Source: Chloroflexota bacterium (lineage in GTDB: Bacteria; Chloroflexota; Anaerolineae; Anaerolineales; Anaerolineaceae). From it: DNA of 41,498 bases. Position 1 is the first letter of the stretch, and each line of letters begins with the position of its first letter. The stretch is from positions 1 to 41,498 of the forward strand of contig JAJXZS010000045.1 of the NCBI GenBank assembly GCA_021779955.1, read 5' to 3'. Shown here in pieces: positions 16,763 through 25,060 of this stretch. Both the position numbers and the translations under genes were made by a program. The notes under the pieces were generated by a model. The model was not told the origin of the DNA. It ran no database searches and saw only the letters and a program-made list of their open reading frames with translations.

Positions 16763-17398
16763 ATGCCAAAACGACTGATCCTGGTTGCGGGAAACATCGG
16801 CTCGGGAAAGACATCGTTGACCGAACGCATCGGCGAACGATTGGGATGGCAGACAGCCTACGAATCGGTCGTCGACAACCCGTACCTGCCCGATTTCTAC
16901 GCGGACATGAAATCCTGGTCTTTCCATCTGCAAGTCTTCTTCCTGGGGCACCGCGCTCAACAGCACCTCGATATGCTCGACGATCCGCGCTCGGCAATCA
17001 TCGATCGCTCGATCTATGAAGATGCCTACATCTTCGCCCGGGCTCTCCATATGATGGGAAATATCAACGAAAGAGACTATCAAACTTATCGACAGGTGTT
17101 CGATATGGTGGTTAGGAACCTGCCGCCACCTTCTCTGCTGATCTACCTTAAAGCTCCCGTGAAAGTGCTGATGCAGCGGATTCACGTGCGCGGCCGTGAG
17201 ATCGAGTCGTCGATCAGCTCAGAATATCTTTCACTGCTCGAAAGCCTTTACGAGGACTGGATCCGCAATTTTGATCTCTGTCCTGTTCTGACGCTCAGCA
17301 CCGATGACCTGGACTTTGTGCATGAGACGCGGCACCTTGACCAGGTTGTGGACCGCATCAACGACAAATTAGCCGGCAAAGAAGAAATCAAATTTTAG
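16763..17398 (+). CDS. Deoxynucleoside kinase (dGK/dAK family)
   Basis: A 211-aa salvage kinase phosphorylating deoxyadenosine, deoxyguanosine or related deoxynucleosides. It has the P-loop GNIGSGKTSL near the N-terminus, the substrate-binding segment ESVVDNPYLPDFY, the catalytic DRSIYEDAYIFA motif and the LID-like HVRGREIE region. Length is typical of the bacterial dNK family. ATG 16763 follows AAGGAGAG; the longer reading from 16688 would run through the promoter. Together with the class II reductase and the secreted nucleotidase in this window it adds a salvage path for deoxynucleotides. Base specificity cannot be decided from sequence. Confidence 0.88.
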   Translation: MPKRLILVAGNIGSGKTSLTERIGERLGWQTAYESVVDNPYLPDFYADMKSWSFHLQVFFLGHRAQQHLDMLDDPRSAIIDRSIYEDAYIFARALHMMGNINERDYQTYRQVFDMVVRNLPPPSLLIYLKAPVKVLMQRIHVRGREIESSISSEYLSLLESLYEDWIRNFDLCPVLTLSTDDLDFVHETRHLDQVVDRINDKLAGKEEIKF

Positions 17399-17463
17399 AC
17401 AAGCCTTAGTCAAATGTGCCAAAACCCGGAAAATTCCCTCTGGGTTGCAACTATTTGGAATGG

Positions 17464-18102
17464 ATGCCGTATATCACAGTAGACAACGAAAAAGAACGTG
17501 GAGCATTCGTGAGCATTCCGGAAAATGAATGGCTGGGAAAGGCCATCAATGGAGAAGAGGAAGCTTTCACACATCTGGTCGAAGCGTATCAGACCCCTGT
17601 GTATAATTTATGCTATCGAATGCTGGGAGAACCAAATTCGGCCGAAGATGCGGCGCAAGAGACCTTCTGGCGGGCTTACCGCAATATCAAGCGCTACGAT
17701 ACCGACCGTTCCTTTATCACCTGGCTTCTTTCCATCGCAGCCCATTATTGCATCGACCAACAACGCAAGAAGCGCCTCCCCCTCTTCGAAATGGACGAAT
17801 TTCCCGATTTTGACGTTGCCGATATCGAGACTCCAAATCCCGAAAAAGAATTCAATCAGGATGAGGAGAATTCAGCGCTGCACAGGCTGATCAATCAGCT
17901 GAACCCGCAGGATCGTGCAGCGGTCATTCTTAAGTATTGGTACGATTGTTCGGAGGAAGAAATAAGTCAAATGCTTTCACTAACAGTAAGTGCAGTAAAA
18001 AGCCGGCTTCACCGGTCAAGACGCCAGCTTGCTGAACTGGTCACATCTATGCAACCTCAAACTGCCAGCAAAAGGAGACGTCATGAATCACCAGCCCTTT
18101 GA
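17464..18102 (+). CDS. ECF-type RNA polymerase sigma factor
   Basis: A sigma-70 family protein of about 212 aa with only regions 2 and 4. Region 2 is FTHLVEAYQTPVYNLCYRML through SAEDAAQETFWRAYRNI and FITWLLSIAAHYCID; region 4 is LNPQDRAAVILKYWYDCSEEEIS with the helix-turn-helix AVKSRLHRSRRQL. The start is uncertain: ATG 17464 is used here, while GTG 17509 has GGAG at good spacing and would trim 15 residues, and GTG 17416 has no SD. The anti-sigma factor gene overlaps its 3' end by 20 bases, a typical ECF arrangement. It should direct polymerase to this operon and a small regulon when released. Confidence 0.93.
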   Translation: MPYITVDNEKERGAFVSIPENEWLGKAINGEEEAFTHLVEAYQTPVYNLCYRMLGEPNSAEDAAQETFWRAYRNIKRYDTDRSFITWLLSIAAHYCIDQQRKKRLPLFEMDEFPDFDVADIETPNPEKEFNQDEENSALHRLINQLNPQDRAAVILKYWYDCSEEEISQMLSLTVSAVKSRLHRSRRQLAELVTSMQPQTASKRRRHESPAL

Positions 18103-18628
18103 AACCTGGATCATCGATGACTTGCCATTAGATAAACAGCAGCAAACGGAATTGGAAGAACATCTGCGCGATTGCCAGTCATGCAAAACCCTGCAACTTT
18201 CCTGGGAAACTGCCAAACACAAAATCAAGAGTGCTCCTGTAAAACAACCGTCTCCCGGGTTTTCCATGCGCTGGCAAGCCAGCTTGAAAGAAAGACGCGA
18301 AGCTGAAGCACGTAGCCAATCCCGCACGCTGTTCATTTGGATAGGCAGTCTTGTTGCGGTTTCGATCATCACTTTTGGGGTGATCGCCTTGCCCGAGTTA
18401 TCTTTCATCAGCATGGTGATCTCCTTTGTCACCACCCTCATCACAGTCACCACCTCTGTGGAGAGTATTGTCGCACTGGTTGAAAGTGTGGCGAATTCAC
18501 TTTCGCCTACGGCCAGGATCCTGGCGGGAATCGGCCTTTCCACCGTGATCAGTGTTTTCACTTTCGTGTGGGGCATAACCGTATGGCGCATGTCCCGTAA
18601 AGGTGTAAAGCAATATGAAGAAGATTAA
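18083..18628 (+). CDS. Membrane-bound anti-sigma factor with zinc-finger (zf-HC2) domain
   Basis: A 181-aa protein. The N-terminal anti-sigma domain carries the zinc motif His27, Cys31, Cys34 (EEHLRDCQSC). A charged juxtamembrane stretch (KERREAEARSQS) precedes three hydrophobic segments at about 83-103, 107-125 and 146-170, ending in basic RMSRKGVK. It should hold the preceding ECF sigma factor at the membrane until a signal arrives. AAAGGAGA lies just before ATG 18083, inside the sigma factor gene. The first two hydrophobic segments may form a hairpin, giving only a small outside domain, so sensing may occur within or near the membrane (inference). Confidence 0.9.
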   Translation: MNHQPFETWIIDDLPLDKQQQTELEEHLRDCQSCKTLQLSWETAKHKIKSAPVKQPSPGFSMRWQASLKERREAEARSQSRTLFIWIGSLVAVSIITFGVIALPELSFISMVISFVTTLITVTTSVESIVALVESVANSLSPTARILAGIGLSTVISVFTFVWGITVWRMSRKGVKQYEED

Positions 18629-19628
18629 TTTCATTATTGTTGCATTGATATGCATGGCCGGGCTGCTTGGCAATTTGACAATTGCCAATGCACAATCTCC
18701 GACGCCGCAACCCGGTACGATCACCCAGGGAGACAAATTCGTTATCGCCAATACGATTCATTTTTCCAGCGGTGATATCCTGAACGGCTCGCTGGGGCTA
18801 GTTGGCAGCACGGCCATCATAGACCGGGGCGCGACGGTGATCAAGAGCGTATTCGTTGTCGGAAGCACGATTACGATTAACGGCGCGGTCGCAGGCGACA
18901 TCATTGCCATCGGCGGCGCAATCAACCTTGGCGATACAGCCATGGTCGATGGCGACATTACCATCATTGGCGCAAGCCTAACGCGCTCTCCGATGGCAGT
19001 GGTCAAGGGAAAGATCACGCAGCAGGCTCCCACGATTGTGGATATCAATCCGGCAGTTCCCGCACCTCAACCTGTTTCATCTGTCGGAAAGATTGCAAGC
19101 CTTGCGCTCCAGTCGTTCCTGGTGGCTGCCATCGCTGCGATCGTTGCTCTGCTTATTCCCAATCCGATCAAGCGAATTGGAACCGCTCTGGCGGAACAAC
19201 CTGCAATCGCCATGGGCGTCGGGCTCCTCGTGATCATCGGTTCCATCGTTTTGATGATATTGATGGTCATCAGCATCATCCTCATCCCCGTTGCTTTCCT
19301 GGCCGTTCTGGCGTTCTTCCTTACCCTGTTCTTTGGCTGGTTCTCTGTAGGCTATGAACTGGGTTACAAGATCGGCGAGCTATTCCATGCCGAATGGGCG
19401 CCCGCTGTGGCATCCGGTATCGGCACCCTGATCCTGACCCTCGTAATCTCAGCTGTCGGTTTGATCCCCTGGGCAGGCTGGCTGATCATGAGCCTTGCCA
19501 TCCTCCTGGTCATCTTGCTTGGCATAGGCAGCGTTGTGATGGCTCGTTTCGGCTCGCCGAAATATCGCCCTGTACCCAGAATGCCAGGCCATACAATAGA
19601 CACGAGCAGCACTCAGCCATCTGCGTAA
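18615..19628 (+). CDS. Membrane protein with bactofilin-like polymer-forming N-terminal domain
   Basis: A 337-aa protein. A signal peptide (MKKINFIIVALIC... cut near NAQS) is followed by a right-handed beta-helix-like segment with repeated short strands (IDRGATVIKSVFVVGSTITINGAVAGDIIAIGG, shown here by its start only in words: rows of about 17 residues with Val/Ile and Gly), like bactofilin/polymer-forming domains but located outside the membrane. About residues 155-310 hold several transmembrane helices, two of them in a long Ile/Leu-rich stretch, and a short cytoplasmic tail. It overlaps the anti-sigma gene by 14 bases, so it belongs to the operon. It may be an envelope-stress effector or sensor; function is inferred from context. 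Confidence 0.8.
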   Translation: MKKINFIIVALICMAGLLGNLTIANAQSPTPQPGTITQGDKFVIANTIHFSSGDILNGSLGLVGSTAIIDRGATVIKSVFVVGSTITINGAVAGDIIAIGGAINLGDTAMVDGDITIIGASLTRSPMAVVKGKITQQAPTIVDINPAVPAPQPVSSVGKIASLALQSFLVAAIAAIVALLIPNPIKRIGTALAEQPAIAMGVGLLVIIGSIVLMILMVISIILIPVAFLAVLAFFLTLFFGWFSVGYELGYKIGELFHAEWAPAVASGIGTLILTLVISAVGLIPWAGWLIMSLAILLVILLGIGSVVMARFGSPKYRPVPRMPGHTIDTSSTQPSA

Positions 19629-19657
19629 GCTGCTATTGAAAAAGTATAGGAGTAGAG

Positions 19658-20506
19658 ATGAAAATCACAAGATTAATCCCCCTGATCGTTATTGCGGTGA
19701 TCCTGATGGGCTGCTCTTTCACGGTCAACCTGCCCAACGTACAAACGGGCACCACCCAAACATACACCATCGATCAAGCTTATCCGGCAAATGTGCAAAC
19801 GCCTCAACTGAGTATCGAAATGGGTGCAGGAACTTTGAACCTCAGCAGCGGTTCCAACGCCCTGGTCAGCGGCACTGTGAAGACCAATGTTTCAGAGTGG
19901 AAACCCACAGTCAGTGAGACCTCTTCCGGAGTGACGGTTACCCAAAAGCAAACCGGCCAGGTGAACATTCCGAACAATAATGTCACCAATGACTGGGCTC
20001 TGAAGCTTGGCAAGAATCCGTTTAGCCTTAAGATTGCAGCAGGAGCCTACGAAGGCACCCTCGATCTTGGTGGGATTCCCCTCACCTCGCTGGACGTGAG
20101 CGATGGCGCAAGCAAGTCGACGATCACTTTCGGCTCGGAAAATCCGGTCAAGATGGACAACCTATCGTACAAAACCGGTGCGTCCACGGTTGAAATCACC
20201 GGCATCGGCAACGCCAACGTGTCCAACGTCACCTTCGAAGGCGGCGCAGGTTCCTATACCCTCGATTTCACCGGTAAACTGCAACAGGATATCAATGTGA
20301 CCATCAAGACAGGCATGAGTGAAATGAAACTTGTCCTGCCTCAAGGCGTTCATTCGGTCATCACCATGACCAGCGGGTTGAGCAACGTATCCGCTTCGGG
20401 ATCCTGGATCATCACCGGGTCGACCTATGAAACCGGCTCCGGCTCACCGACAATCAATATCTCAGTTGATATGGCCCTCGGCAGCCTTGTCCTGTCACAA
20501 AAGTAG
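19658..20506 (+). CDS. Lipoprotein with toast-rack/DUF4097-type adhesin-like beta domain
   Basis: A 282-aa precursor with lipobox LMGC (Cys19) after a short hydrophobic signal. The mature part is almost all beta: repeated strands such as SIEMGAGTLNL, LDLGGIPLTSLDVSDGAS, YKTGASTVEITGIGNANV and GMSEMKLVLPQGV form a helical stack like the LiaF/LiaG C-terminal and toast-rack domains. Such domains occur in cell-envelope stress modules. It starts 29 bases after the previous gene with TAGGAG upstream and is followed by a strong terminator, so it closes the sigma/anti-sigma operon. A ligand is unknown. Confidence 0.8.
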   Translation: MKITRLIPLIVIAVILMGCSFTVNLPNVQTGTTQTYTIDQAYPANVQTPQLSIEMGAGTLNLSSGSNALVSGTVKTNVSEWKPTVSETSSGVTVTQKQTGQVNIPNNNVTNDWALKLGKNPFSLKIAAGAYEGTLDLGGIPLTSLDVSDGASKSTITFGSENPVKMDNLSYKTGASTVEITGIGNANVSNVTFEGGAGSYTLDFTGKLQQDINVTIKTGMSEMKLVLPQGVHSVITMTSGLSNVSASGSWIITGSTYETGSGSPTINISVDMALGSLVLSQK

Positions 20507-20575
20507 ATCCGGAATGATTGATTGAATTGGCAGAAATCTCAAAAAGTCTGCCAAGAGCTACATCGTCGAGACCAG

Positions 20576-20613
20576 AGTGTTCAATCCGCAACCGGATTGA
20601 ACACTTTCTTTTT
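20576..20613 (+). terminator. Terminator of the ECF sigma operon
   Basis: AGTGTTCAATCCG (20576-20588) pairs with CGGATTGAACACT (20593-20605), 4-base loop, followed by TTCTTTTTAG. Strong intrinsic terminator 70 bases after the lipoprotein gene. Confidence 0.9.
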
Positions 20614-20640
20614 AGTCTATGTTCGAAGGCCGCTTGAGCT

Positions 20641-20646
20641 TATAAT
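20641..20646 (+). promoter_or_regulatory. -10 element just before the C45-type peptidase gene
   Basis: Perfect TATAAT ending 7 bases before ATG 20654, which has no SD. If used, transcription would begin at or next to the ATG (leaderless mRNA). The -35 region is weak (TATGTT at 17-base spacing). Confidence 0.5.
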
Positions 20647-20653
20647 TGAACCC

Positions 20654-21757
20654 ATGAATCTAGTTAAACCCGTTACCAAGTATCCGAACCCTGCTCCTAT
20701 TGTGCACGTCAAAGGCTCTCATCGTGAAATGGGACGCCAGATTGGCGAACAATTCCGTAATCTCATCCAACACAGCATCGACAATGCCAAGGCAATTGTC
20801 GCCTCCGACTACGAGAATCTGCAATTGGATTGGGAAGGCGCCCAAATCCAGGCTCGCAAGTACATGCCCTTTGCCCAGGAACGCTATCCTCAATACGTCG
20901 ATGAGCTCGTTGGCATGGCGGAAGGCGCAAACGTCAACTACTCTGAGCTCACAGTGGTCAATGGTCTCGAAGGTGTGACCTCCGACTCGCTCCACCTCAC
21001 CAAATGCACCAGCCTCGCCGTCAACCAGCTATACACCGCTGACGGGCATGTGCTTGCCGCCCACAACGAGGATTGGCTGCCTGATGACGAGCCGGATATC
21101 TATGTCGTCCACGCGAAGCCTGACGACGAACCTGAATTCATCGCCATGACTTATGGTGGATTGCTCCCCAATGTGGGATTCAACTCAGAAGGTCTCGCCC
21201 AATGCTGTGACTCGGTCTATCCAAGCGACTCGCGCATTGGCATTCCCCGCGTAATTGTCTCGCGTGCCGTACTGGGCGCCCGCACGATCGGCCAGGCCAT
21301 TCGCCACACCCTGGTGCCACTGCGCGCTGCAGGCTACAACCATCTGATTGCGCACGAAAGCGGTGAAATGTATAACGTCGAAGTCTCAGCCCGGCATTTC
21401 GATCTTCTTTATGGAGAAGAGGGTTGCCTGGCGCATACAAACAACTATCTTTCTCAAAGGATGGAGAGCATCGAAGCGGAACCCGATGAACTCGTACATA
21501 CCCGGGTTCGCTACTTCCGTGCGATGCACCTGCTCAAGGAAAATCACAAGCACACCTTCAAAACTCTCGAAGCCATCCTGCAAGACCATGTTAACTACCC
21601 TGATTCCATCTGCAACCACTCGATCTTCGACGAAATCCCCGTGGATCGCGAAAAAACGATTGTGAGCCTGGTCATGGACCTGACTGCCCGCAAGATGGTT
21701 CTGGCTTGGGGGTCACCCTGCACGAATTCCTATCATAATTACGACATGGATCTGTAG
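20654..21757 (+). CDS. C45-type Ntn-hydrolase peptidase / acyltransferase-like protein
   Basis: A 367-aa protein of the acyl-CoA:6-aminopenicillanate acyltransferase-like (MEROPS C45) group. The N-terminal helix HREMGRQIGEQF, the GMAEGANVNYSEL segment and the KCTSLAV site are typical; Cys118 should become the N-terminal nucleophile after self-cleavage before it. HNEDWLPDDE and GFNSEGLAQCCDS follow as in the family. Bacterial members usually act on amide or acyl substrates that are not known. ATG 20654 gives the family N-terminus; longer reading to 20522 passes through the terminator of the previous operon. A penicillin-related role should not be assumed. Confidence 0.85.
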   Translation: MNLVKPVTKYPNPAPIVHVKGSHREMGRQIGEQFRNLIQHSIDNAKAIVASDYENLQLDWEGAQIQARKYMPFAQERYPQYVDELVGMAEGANVNYSELTVVNGLEGVTSDSLHLTKCTSLAVNQLYTADGHVLAAHNEDWLPDDEPDIYVVHAKPDDEPEFIAMTYGGLLPNVGFNSEGLAQCCDSVYPSDSRIGIPRVIVSRAVLGARTIGQAIRHTLVPLRAAGYNHLIAHESGEMYNVEVSARHFDLLYGEEGCLAHTNNYLSQRMESIEAEPDELVHTRVRYFRAMHLLKENHKHTFKTLEAILQDHVNYPDSICNHSIFDEIPVDREKTIVSLVMDLTARKMVLAWGSPCTNSYHNYDMDL

Positions 21758-21805
21758 CTCCACCTGATTGCTGGATACTGAATCGCTGGGAGGATACAGC
21801 TCTTC

Positions 21806-23038
21806 ATGTCGAACGGACTGATTACCTCGATCATCGTGGGCGTCACGTATCTTGGCATTGCCGCAGGCCGCTGGCCAAAGCTGAGATCGAACCGCACCAC
21901 CATTGCCTTGATGGGCGCCGGGCTGCTCATCCTCCTGTCGCAAGTAAAATTCGAACAGATCGGTTCATACCTCGACCTGGATACCCTCATCCTACTATTC
22001 AGCATGATGATCATCAACGCCAACCTGAGGCTCGCTGGATTCTTCAAATATGCCGGAGCCCTTTTCCTGAGAGTGGCTCACCACCCCAGGGCGTTTCTCC
22101 TTGTCGAAGTCCTGCTGGTTGGCCTGCTGAGTGCGTTCTTCCTCAACGACACCATCTGTTTGATGTTCACTCCCTTCCTGCTCGATCTGCTCATCGCCAT
22201 GGATCGCCAACCTGTGCCTTACCTCATCGCCCTTGCGGCTGCCGCCAATATCGGCTCGGTGGCCACCATCACCGGCAATCCGCAGAACATGATCATCGGC
22301 ATCGCTTCGCATATCACCTATACGCAATTTGCGGCTGCGCTGACTCCAATCGCCGTCATCAGTCTGGGCTTCGTTTGGCTCGTCATCGTCGTCCTTTATC
22401 CCCAAGAATTCAAAAAAGGCAAGGCATTCGACCTTACTGCAACTCGCGAACCGAGAATCTACAAACCGCTGCTGCTCAAGAGCCTTCTAATCATGTCAGG
22501 GCTCTTGGCTGCGCTTCTGGCAGGTGCGCCGGTCGCCCTGGCCGCTTTCATCGCAGCCTGTCTGATGCTCTTCAGCCGCCAAATGCGCCCCGAAAAAGTC
22601 TTTGCCGAGATCGACTGGGATATTCTTGTCTTTTTCGCTGCTCTTTTCATTGTCACGGCATCTCTGGAGGTCAATGGCGTTTCTCAGCAGATCTTGAACG
22701 CGTTGAACCTTACTGCAAACCTGGATGTGCCTAAACTCACTGCCATTTCGGTGGTTCTCAGCAACCTGGTTTCCAACGTTCCTGCCGTGCTTCTCCTCAA
22801 GCCTGTCGTCGAAGCGCTTCCCTCGCCCACGCCTGCCTGGCTGACCCTGGCTGCAACGTCAACCCTGGCGGGCAACTTGACCCTTCTTGGCTCCGTGGCC
22901 AATTTGATCGTCGTCGAAATCGCCAAAAGACGCCGCGTGATGATCACTTTTTGGGAATACACCCGCGCCGGGCTGATCATCACGGGCATTTCGCTGGTGA
23001 TTTCGACCACCTGGTTGATGCTTGTCGTCTGGAAATAA
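21806..23038 (+). CDS. ArsB/NhaD/citrate-type (IT superfamily) membrane transporter
   Basis: A 410-aa protein with about ten to eleven hydrophobic helices in two repeated halves. Each half has its re-entrant motif: FFLNDTICLMFTP with ATITGNPQNM in the first, and LSNLVSNVPAVLLL with STLAGNLTLLGSVANL in the second. These are hallmarks of the ion transporter superfamily that includes ArsB, NhaD and SLC13 proteins; the second half resembles the arsenite/citrate transporter-like group most. The substrate is not clear: no arsR, arsA or arsC gene is nearby, so arsenite export is not supported. It follows the C45-type gene by 48 bases and may be cotranscribed. Confidence 0.87.
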   Translation: MSNGLITSIIVGVTYLGIAAGRWPKLRSNRTTIALMGAGLLILLSQVKFEQIGSYLDLDTLILLFSMMIINANLRLAGFFKYAGALFLRVAHHPRAFLLVEVLLVGLLSAFFLNDTICLMFTPFLLDLLIAMDRQPVPYLIALAAAANIGSVATITGNPQNMIIGIASHITYTQFAAALTPIAVISLGFVWLVIVVLYPQEFKKGKAFDLTATREPRIYKPLLLKSLLIMSGLLAALLAGAPVALAAFIAACLMLFSRQMRPEKVFAEIDWDILVFFAALFIVTASLEVNGVSQQILNALNLTANLDVPKLTAISVVLSNLVSNVPAVLLLKPVVEALPSPTPAWLTLAATSTLAGNLTLLGSVANLIVVEIAKRRRVMITFWEYTRAGLIITGISLVISTTWLMLVVWK

Positions 23039-23085
23039 AAAAAGCCGGCAGCGATGGCTGCAAGCGGAAACGTCATTCTTCTCCT

Positions 23086-23694
23086 CTATCGATACATTCC
23101 CAATTCTTGAATTGCCCGATACACCGCTTCACGCAAATAATACCGGTAGGCTTCACCTTCCTCGATGCGCTGGCGGATTTGTCGCGAAGATATTTCCAGG
23201 ATGGGCGCTTCTACGATTTGTACCTTGCGAATGACGCCCGGGAGGACCTTTTCGAGCGATTCGAGGTCAACCTGGTCTTCGTGGCGGCGCATCACGCCCA
23301 GTCCATCACATTCTCGTATGAAATCTTGCGGCCGTTTCCAGGTGGGTAGATCGTGAAGCGAATCGCCTCCCATGAGGTAGAACATCTGTGCGCCTGGCAT
23401 CATTTGCTTGAGAATACGCACCGTATCGATCGCAAAATGAGGCGCCGGACGGTCGATATCCACCCGTGACAACTCGAAAGCCGGGTTACCCTGAATTGTC
23501 AGTTCGACCAGCTTCACCCGCTCTTCGATCGGGCTGATCGCTACGGTTTGCTTGTGCGGCGGGTTATCCGTGACAACCCACAGCAGCTTATCGAGATCGA
23601 GTTGTGTGCGGCATTCCTCGGCCAGGATCAGATGCCCTACATGCGGAGGATCGAAAGTTCCGCCAAAGATGCCGATTCGTTTTAGCTCTGCCAT
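23086..23694 (-). CDS. nadD: Nicotinate-nucleotide adenylyltransferase
   Basis: A 202-aa nucleotidyltransferase that makes nicotinic acid adenine dinucleotide in NAD synthesis. It begins with the phosphate-binding motif GGTFDPPHVGHLILA (HxGH), has DNPPHKQ for base binding, the GGDSLHDLPTWKRP segment and the C-terminal ISSRQIRQRIEEG motif in place of ISST. Length is standard. It begins 15 bases after the obg stop on the same strand; obg-nadD is a common gene pair. The SD (GGGAGCGG) is about 12 bases from ATG and so weak, consistent with coupling to obg. Confidence 0.95.
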   Translation of the reverse strand: MAELKRIGIFGGTFDPPHVGHLILAEECRTQLDLDKLLWVVTDNPPHKQTVAISPIEERVKLVELTIQGNPAFELSRVDIDRPAPHFAIDTVRILKQMMPGAQMFYLMGGDSLHDLPTWKRPQDFIRECDGLGVMRRHEDQVDLESLEKVLPGVIRKVQIVEAPILEISSRQIRQRIEEGEAYRYYLREAVYRAIQELGMYR

Positions 23695-23709
23695 CGATGG
23701 TTCCGCTCC

Positions 23710-24969
23710 CTAATCCTGCCACTCGAGTTCATACTCTCCAATATACACCGTCTCGCCTTCGGTGATGCCTGCCTTTCGCAAGGCATCGTCCACCCCCAGC
23801 CTTACCATCATTCGCTGGAAGTGCCTCACCGAGCTTTCGTGCTCCCAATAAGTCATCGCTGCCGCGCGTTCGATGGCGGCGCCGTTCACACGCCAGCCAT
23901 CCTTCTCGCGGCTGAGTGTAAAATCACGCGGATCTTCGGCCGGTTTGTATACCGGTATCTGCTCCTCCACTTCGTGCACAGGCAGGCTTTCCAAAATGGC
24001 TGAAGCCCTCCAGAGTACCTGCTGCACATTCTCGTGAGTTGCTGCCGAAATGGGGAAAATCTCATAGCCCAACGCTTCGATCTTGCCTTTGACCTCGGGC
24101 CATTTTACCTGTACATCGGGCAGGTCCATTTTGTTGAACGCCACCACCTGGGGTTTCTGGGCAAGATTCTCGTCAAATAAGGACAATTCAGCATTGATCT
24201 GCGAAAATTCGTCGATCGGATCTTCGGCCATGCCGTTCAAAATATGGATCAGCACTCTTGTGCGCTGGATATGGCGCAGAAAATCGAACCCGAGACCCAC
24301 ACCTTCATGCGCTCCCTCGATCAGTCCGGGAATGTCTGCCAGGACAAGCGAATGCTCCATATCGAGGTTGGCAACGCCCAGGTTTGGTTCAAGAGTCGTA
24401 AAGGGATAATCCGCGATCTTCGGTTTGGCATTGGTCACCGCCGCCAGGAATGTGGATTTGCCGGCGTTGGGTACGCCAACGATGCCGACATCAGCCAGCA
24501 GCTTCAATTCCAGCCGCAGATTCTTCTCTTCAGGGGGAACGCCTTTTTCAGCCATGCGTGGAGCTTGATTGCTCGCCGTTGCGTAATGTTGATTCCCCTT
24601 GCCTCCCCTGCCCCCCTTGCAAACGGTCAGCCGCTGACCTTTACCCGTCAGGTCGCCGAGGAGCTCGCCGGAATCTGCATCATAGATGATCGTGCCAGGC
24701 GGTACCGGAATGACCAGGTCCGGCGCAGACCTGCCGGTCTTATTGGTGCTGCCGCCGTTTGCGCCGCTTTCGGCAACGTACTTGTGCTTATATCTGAAAC
24801 TCTGAAGCGTGTTCAGGGTGGCCACGACTTCGAAAATGACATCTCCACCGCGCCCGCCGTCCCCGCCGTCCGGCCCGCCTCGGGGCACATACTTTTCACG
24901 GTGGAAATGAACCATGCCATTCCCTCCGCGTCCTGAGCGAACATAGATCAGAGCTTCATCGATAAACAT
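23710..24969 (-). CDS. obg: GTPase Obg/CgtA (ribosome assembly)
   Basis: A 419-aa GTPase with three domains. The glycine-rich Obg fold (1-158) has the GGPDGGDGGRGGDV motif; the G domain has P-loop GVPNAGKST (165-173), the switch TTLEPNLGV, DIPGLIEGA, NKMD and SAAT; the C-terminal OCT domain (about 345-415) ends IGEYELEW. Obg acts in 50S subunit maturation and links growth with GTP/ppGpp levels. The TGA of no other gene overlaps; a 10-bp inverted repeat lies in the 90-base gap to the upstream gene. Clear identity. Confidence 0.97.
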   Translation of the reverse strand: MFIDEALIYVRSGRGGNGMVHFHREKYVPRGGPDGGDGGRGGDVIFEVVATLNTLQSFRYKHKYVAESGANGGSTNKTGRSAPDLVIPVPPGTIIYDADSGELLGDLTGKGQRLTVCKGGRGGKGNQHYATASNQAPRMAEKGVPPEEKNLRLELKLLADVGIVGVPNAGKSTFLAAVTNAKPKIADYPFTTLEPNLGVANLDMEHSLVLADIPGLIEGAHEGVGLGFDFLRHIQRTRVLIHILNGMAEDPIDEFSQINAELSLFDENLAQKPQVVAFNKMDLPDVQVKWPEVKGKIEALGYEIFPISAATHENVQQVLWRASAILESLPVHEVEEQIPVYKPAEDPRDFTLSREKDGWRVNGAAIERAAAMTYWEHESSVRHFQRMMVRLGVDDALRKAGITEGETVYIGEYELEWQD

Positions 24970-24986
24970 TCAAACTTCTTTCAACA

Positions 24987-25045
24987 AGATCAGGAACCAG
25001 GTTTGACATCAGGGCTTTCGTAGCGTCATCACTGATTCCTGATCT
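24987..25045 (-). promoter_or_regulatory. Inverted repeat before obg
   Basis: AGATCAGGAA (24987-24996) and TTCCTGATCT (25036-25045) form a 10-bp perfect arm pair around 39 bases, between the DPG-synthetase-like gene and obg. There is no T-run. It may close an mRNA structure before the obg SD; function unknown. Confidence 0.35.
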
Positions 25046-25060
25046 ACTCATCAATATGGA

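Noticed and set aside
20654-21757. Penicillin acyltransferase function
   Set aside because: Family resemblance only; bacterial members have varied or unknown substrates.
21806-23038. Arsenite resistance pump
   Set aside because: Only the transporter superfamily is supported; no arsenic genes are nearby, so a specific substrate is not claimed.
23039-23085. Terminator between the transporter and nadD
   Set aside because: Only a 5-bp GCAGC/GCTGC stem without a T-run was found, too weak to list.
24244-24936. 230-codon open frame antisense to obg
   Set aside because: Same reasoning: obg is certain on the other strand.
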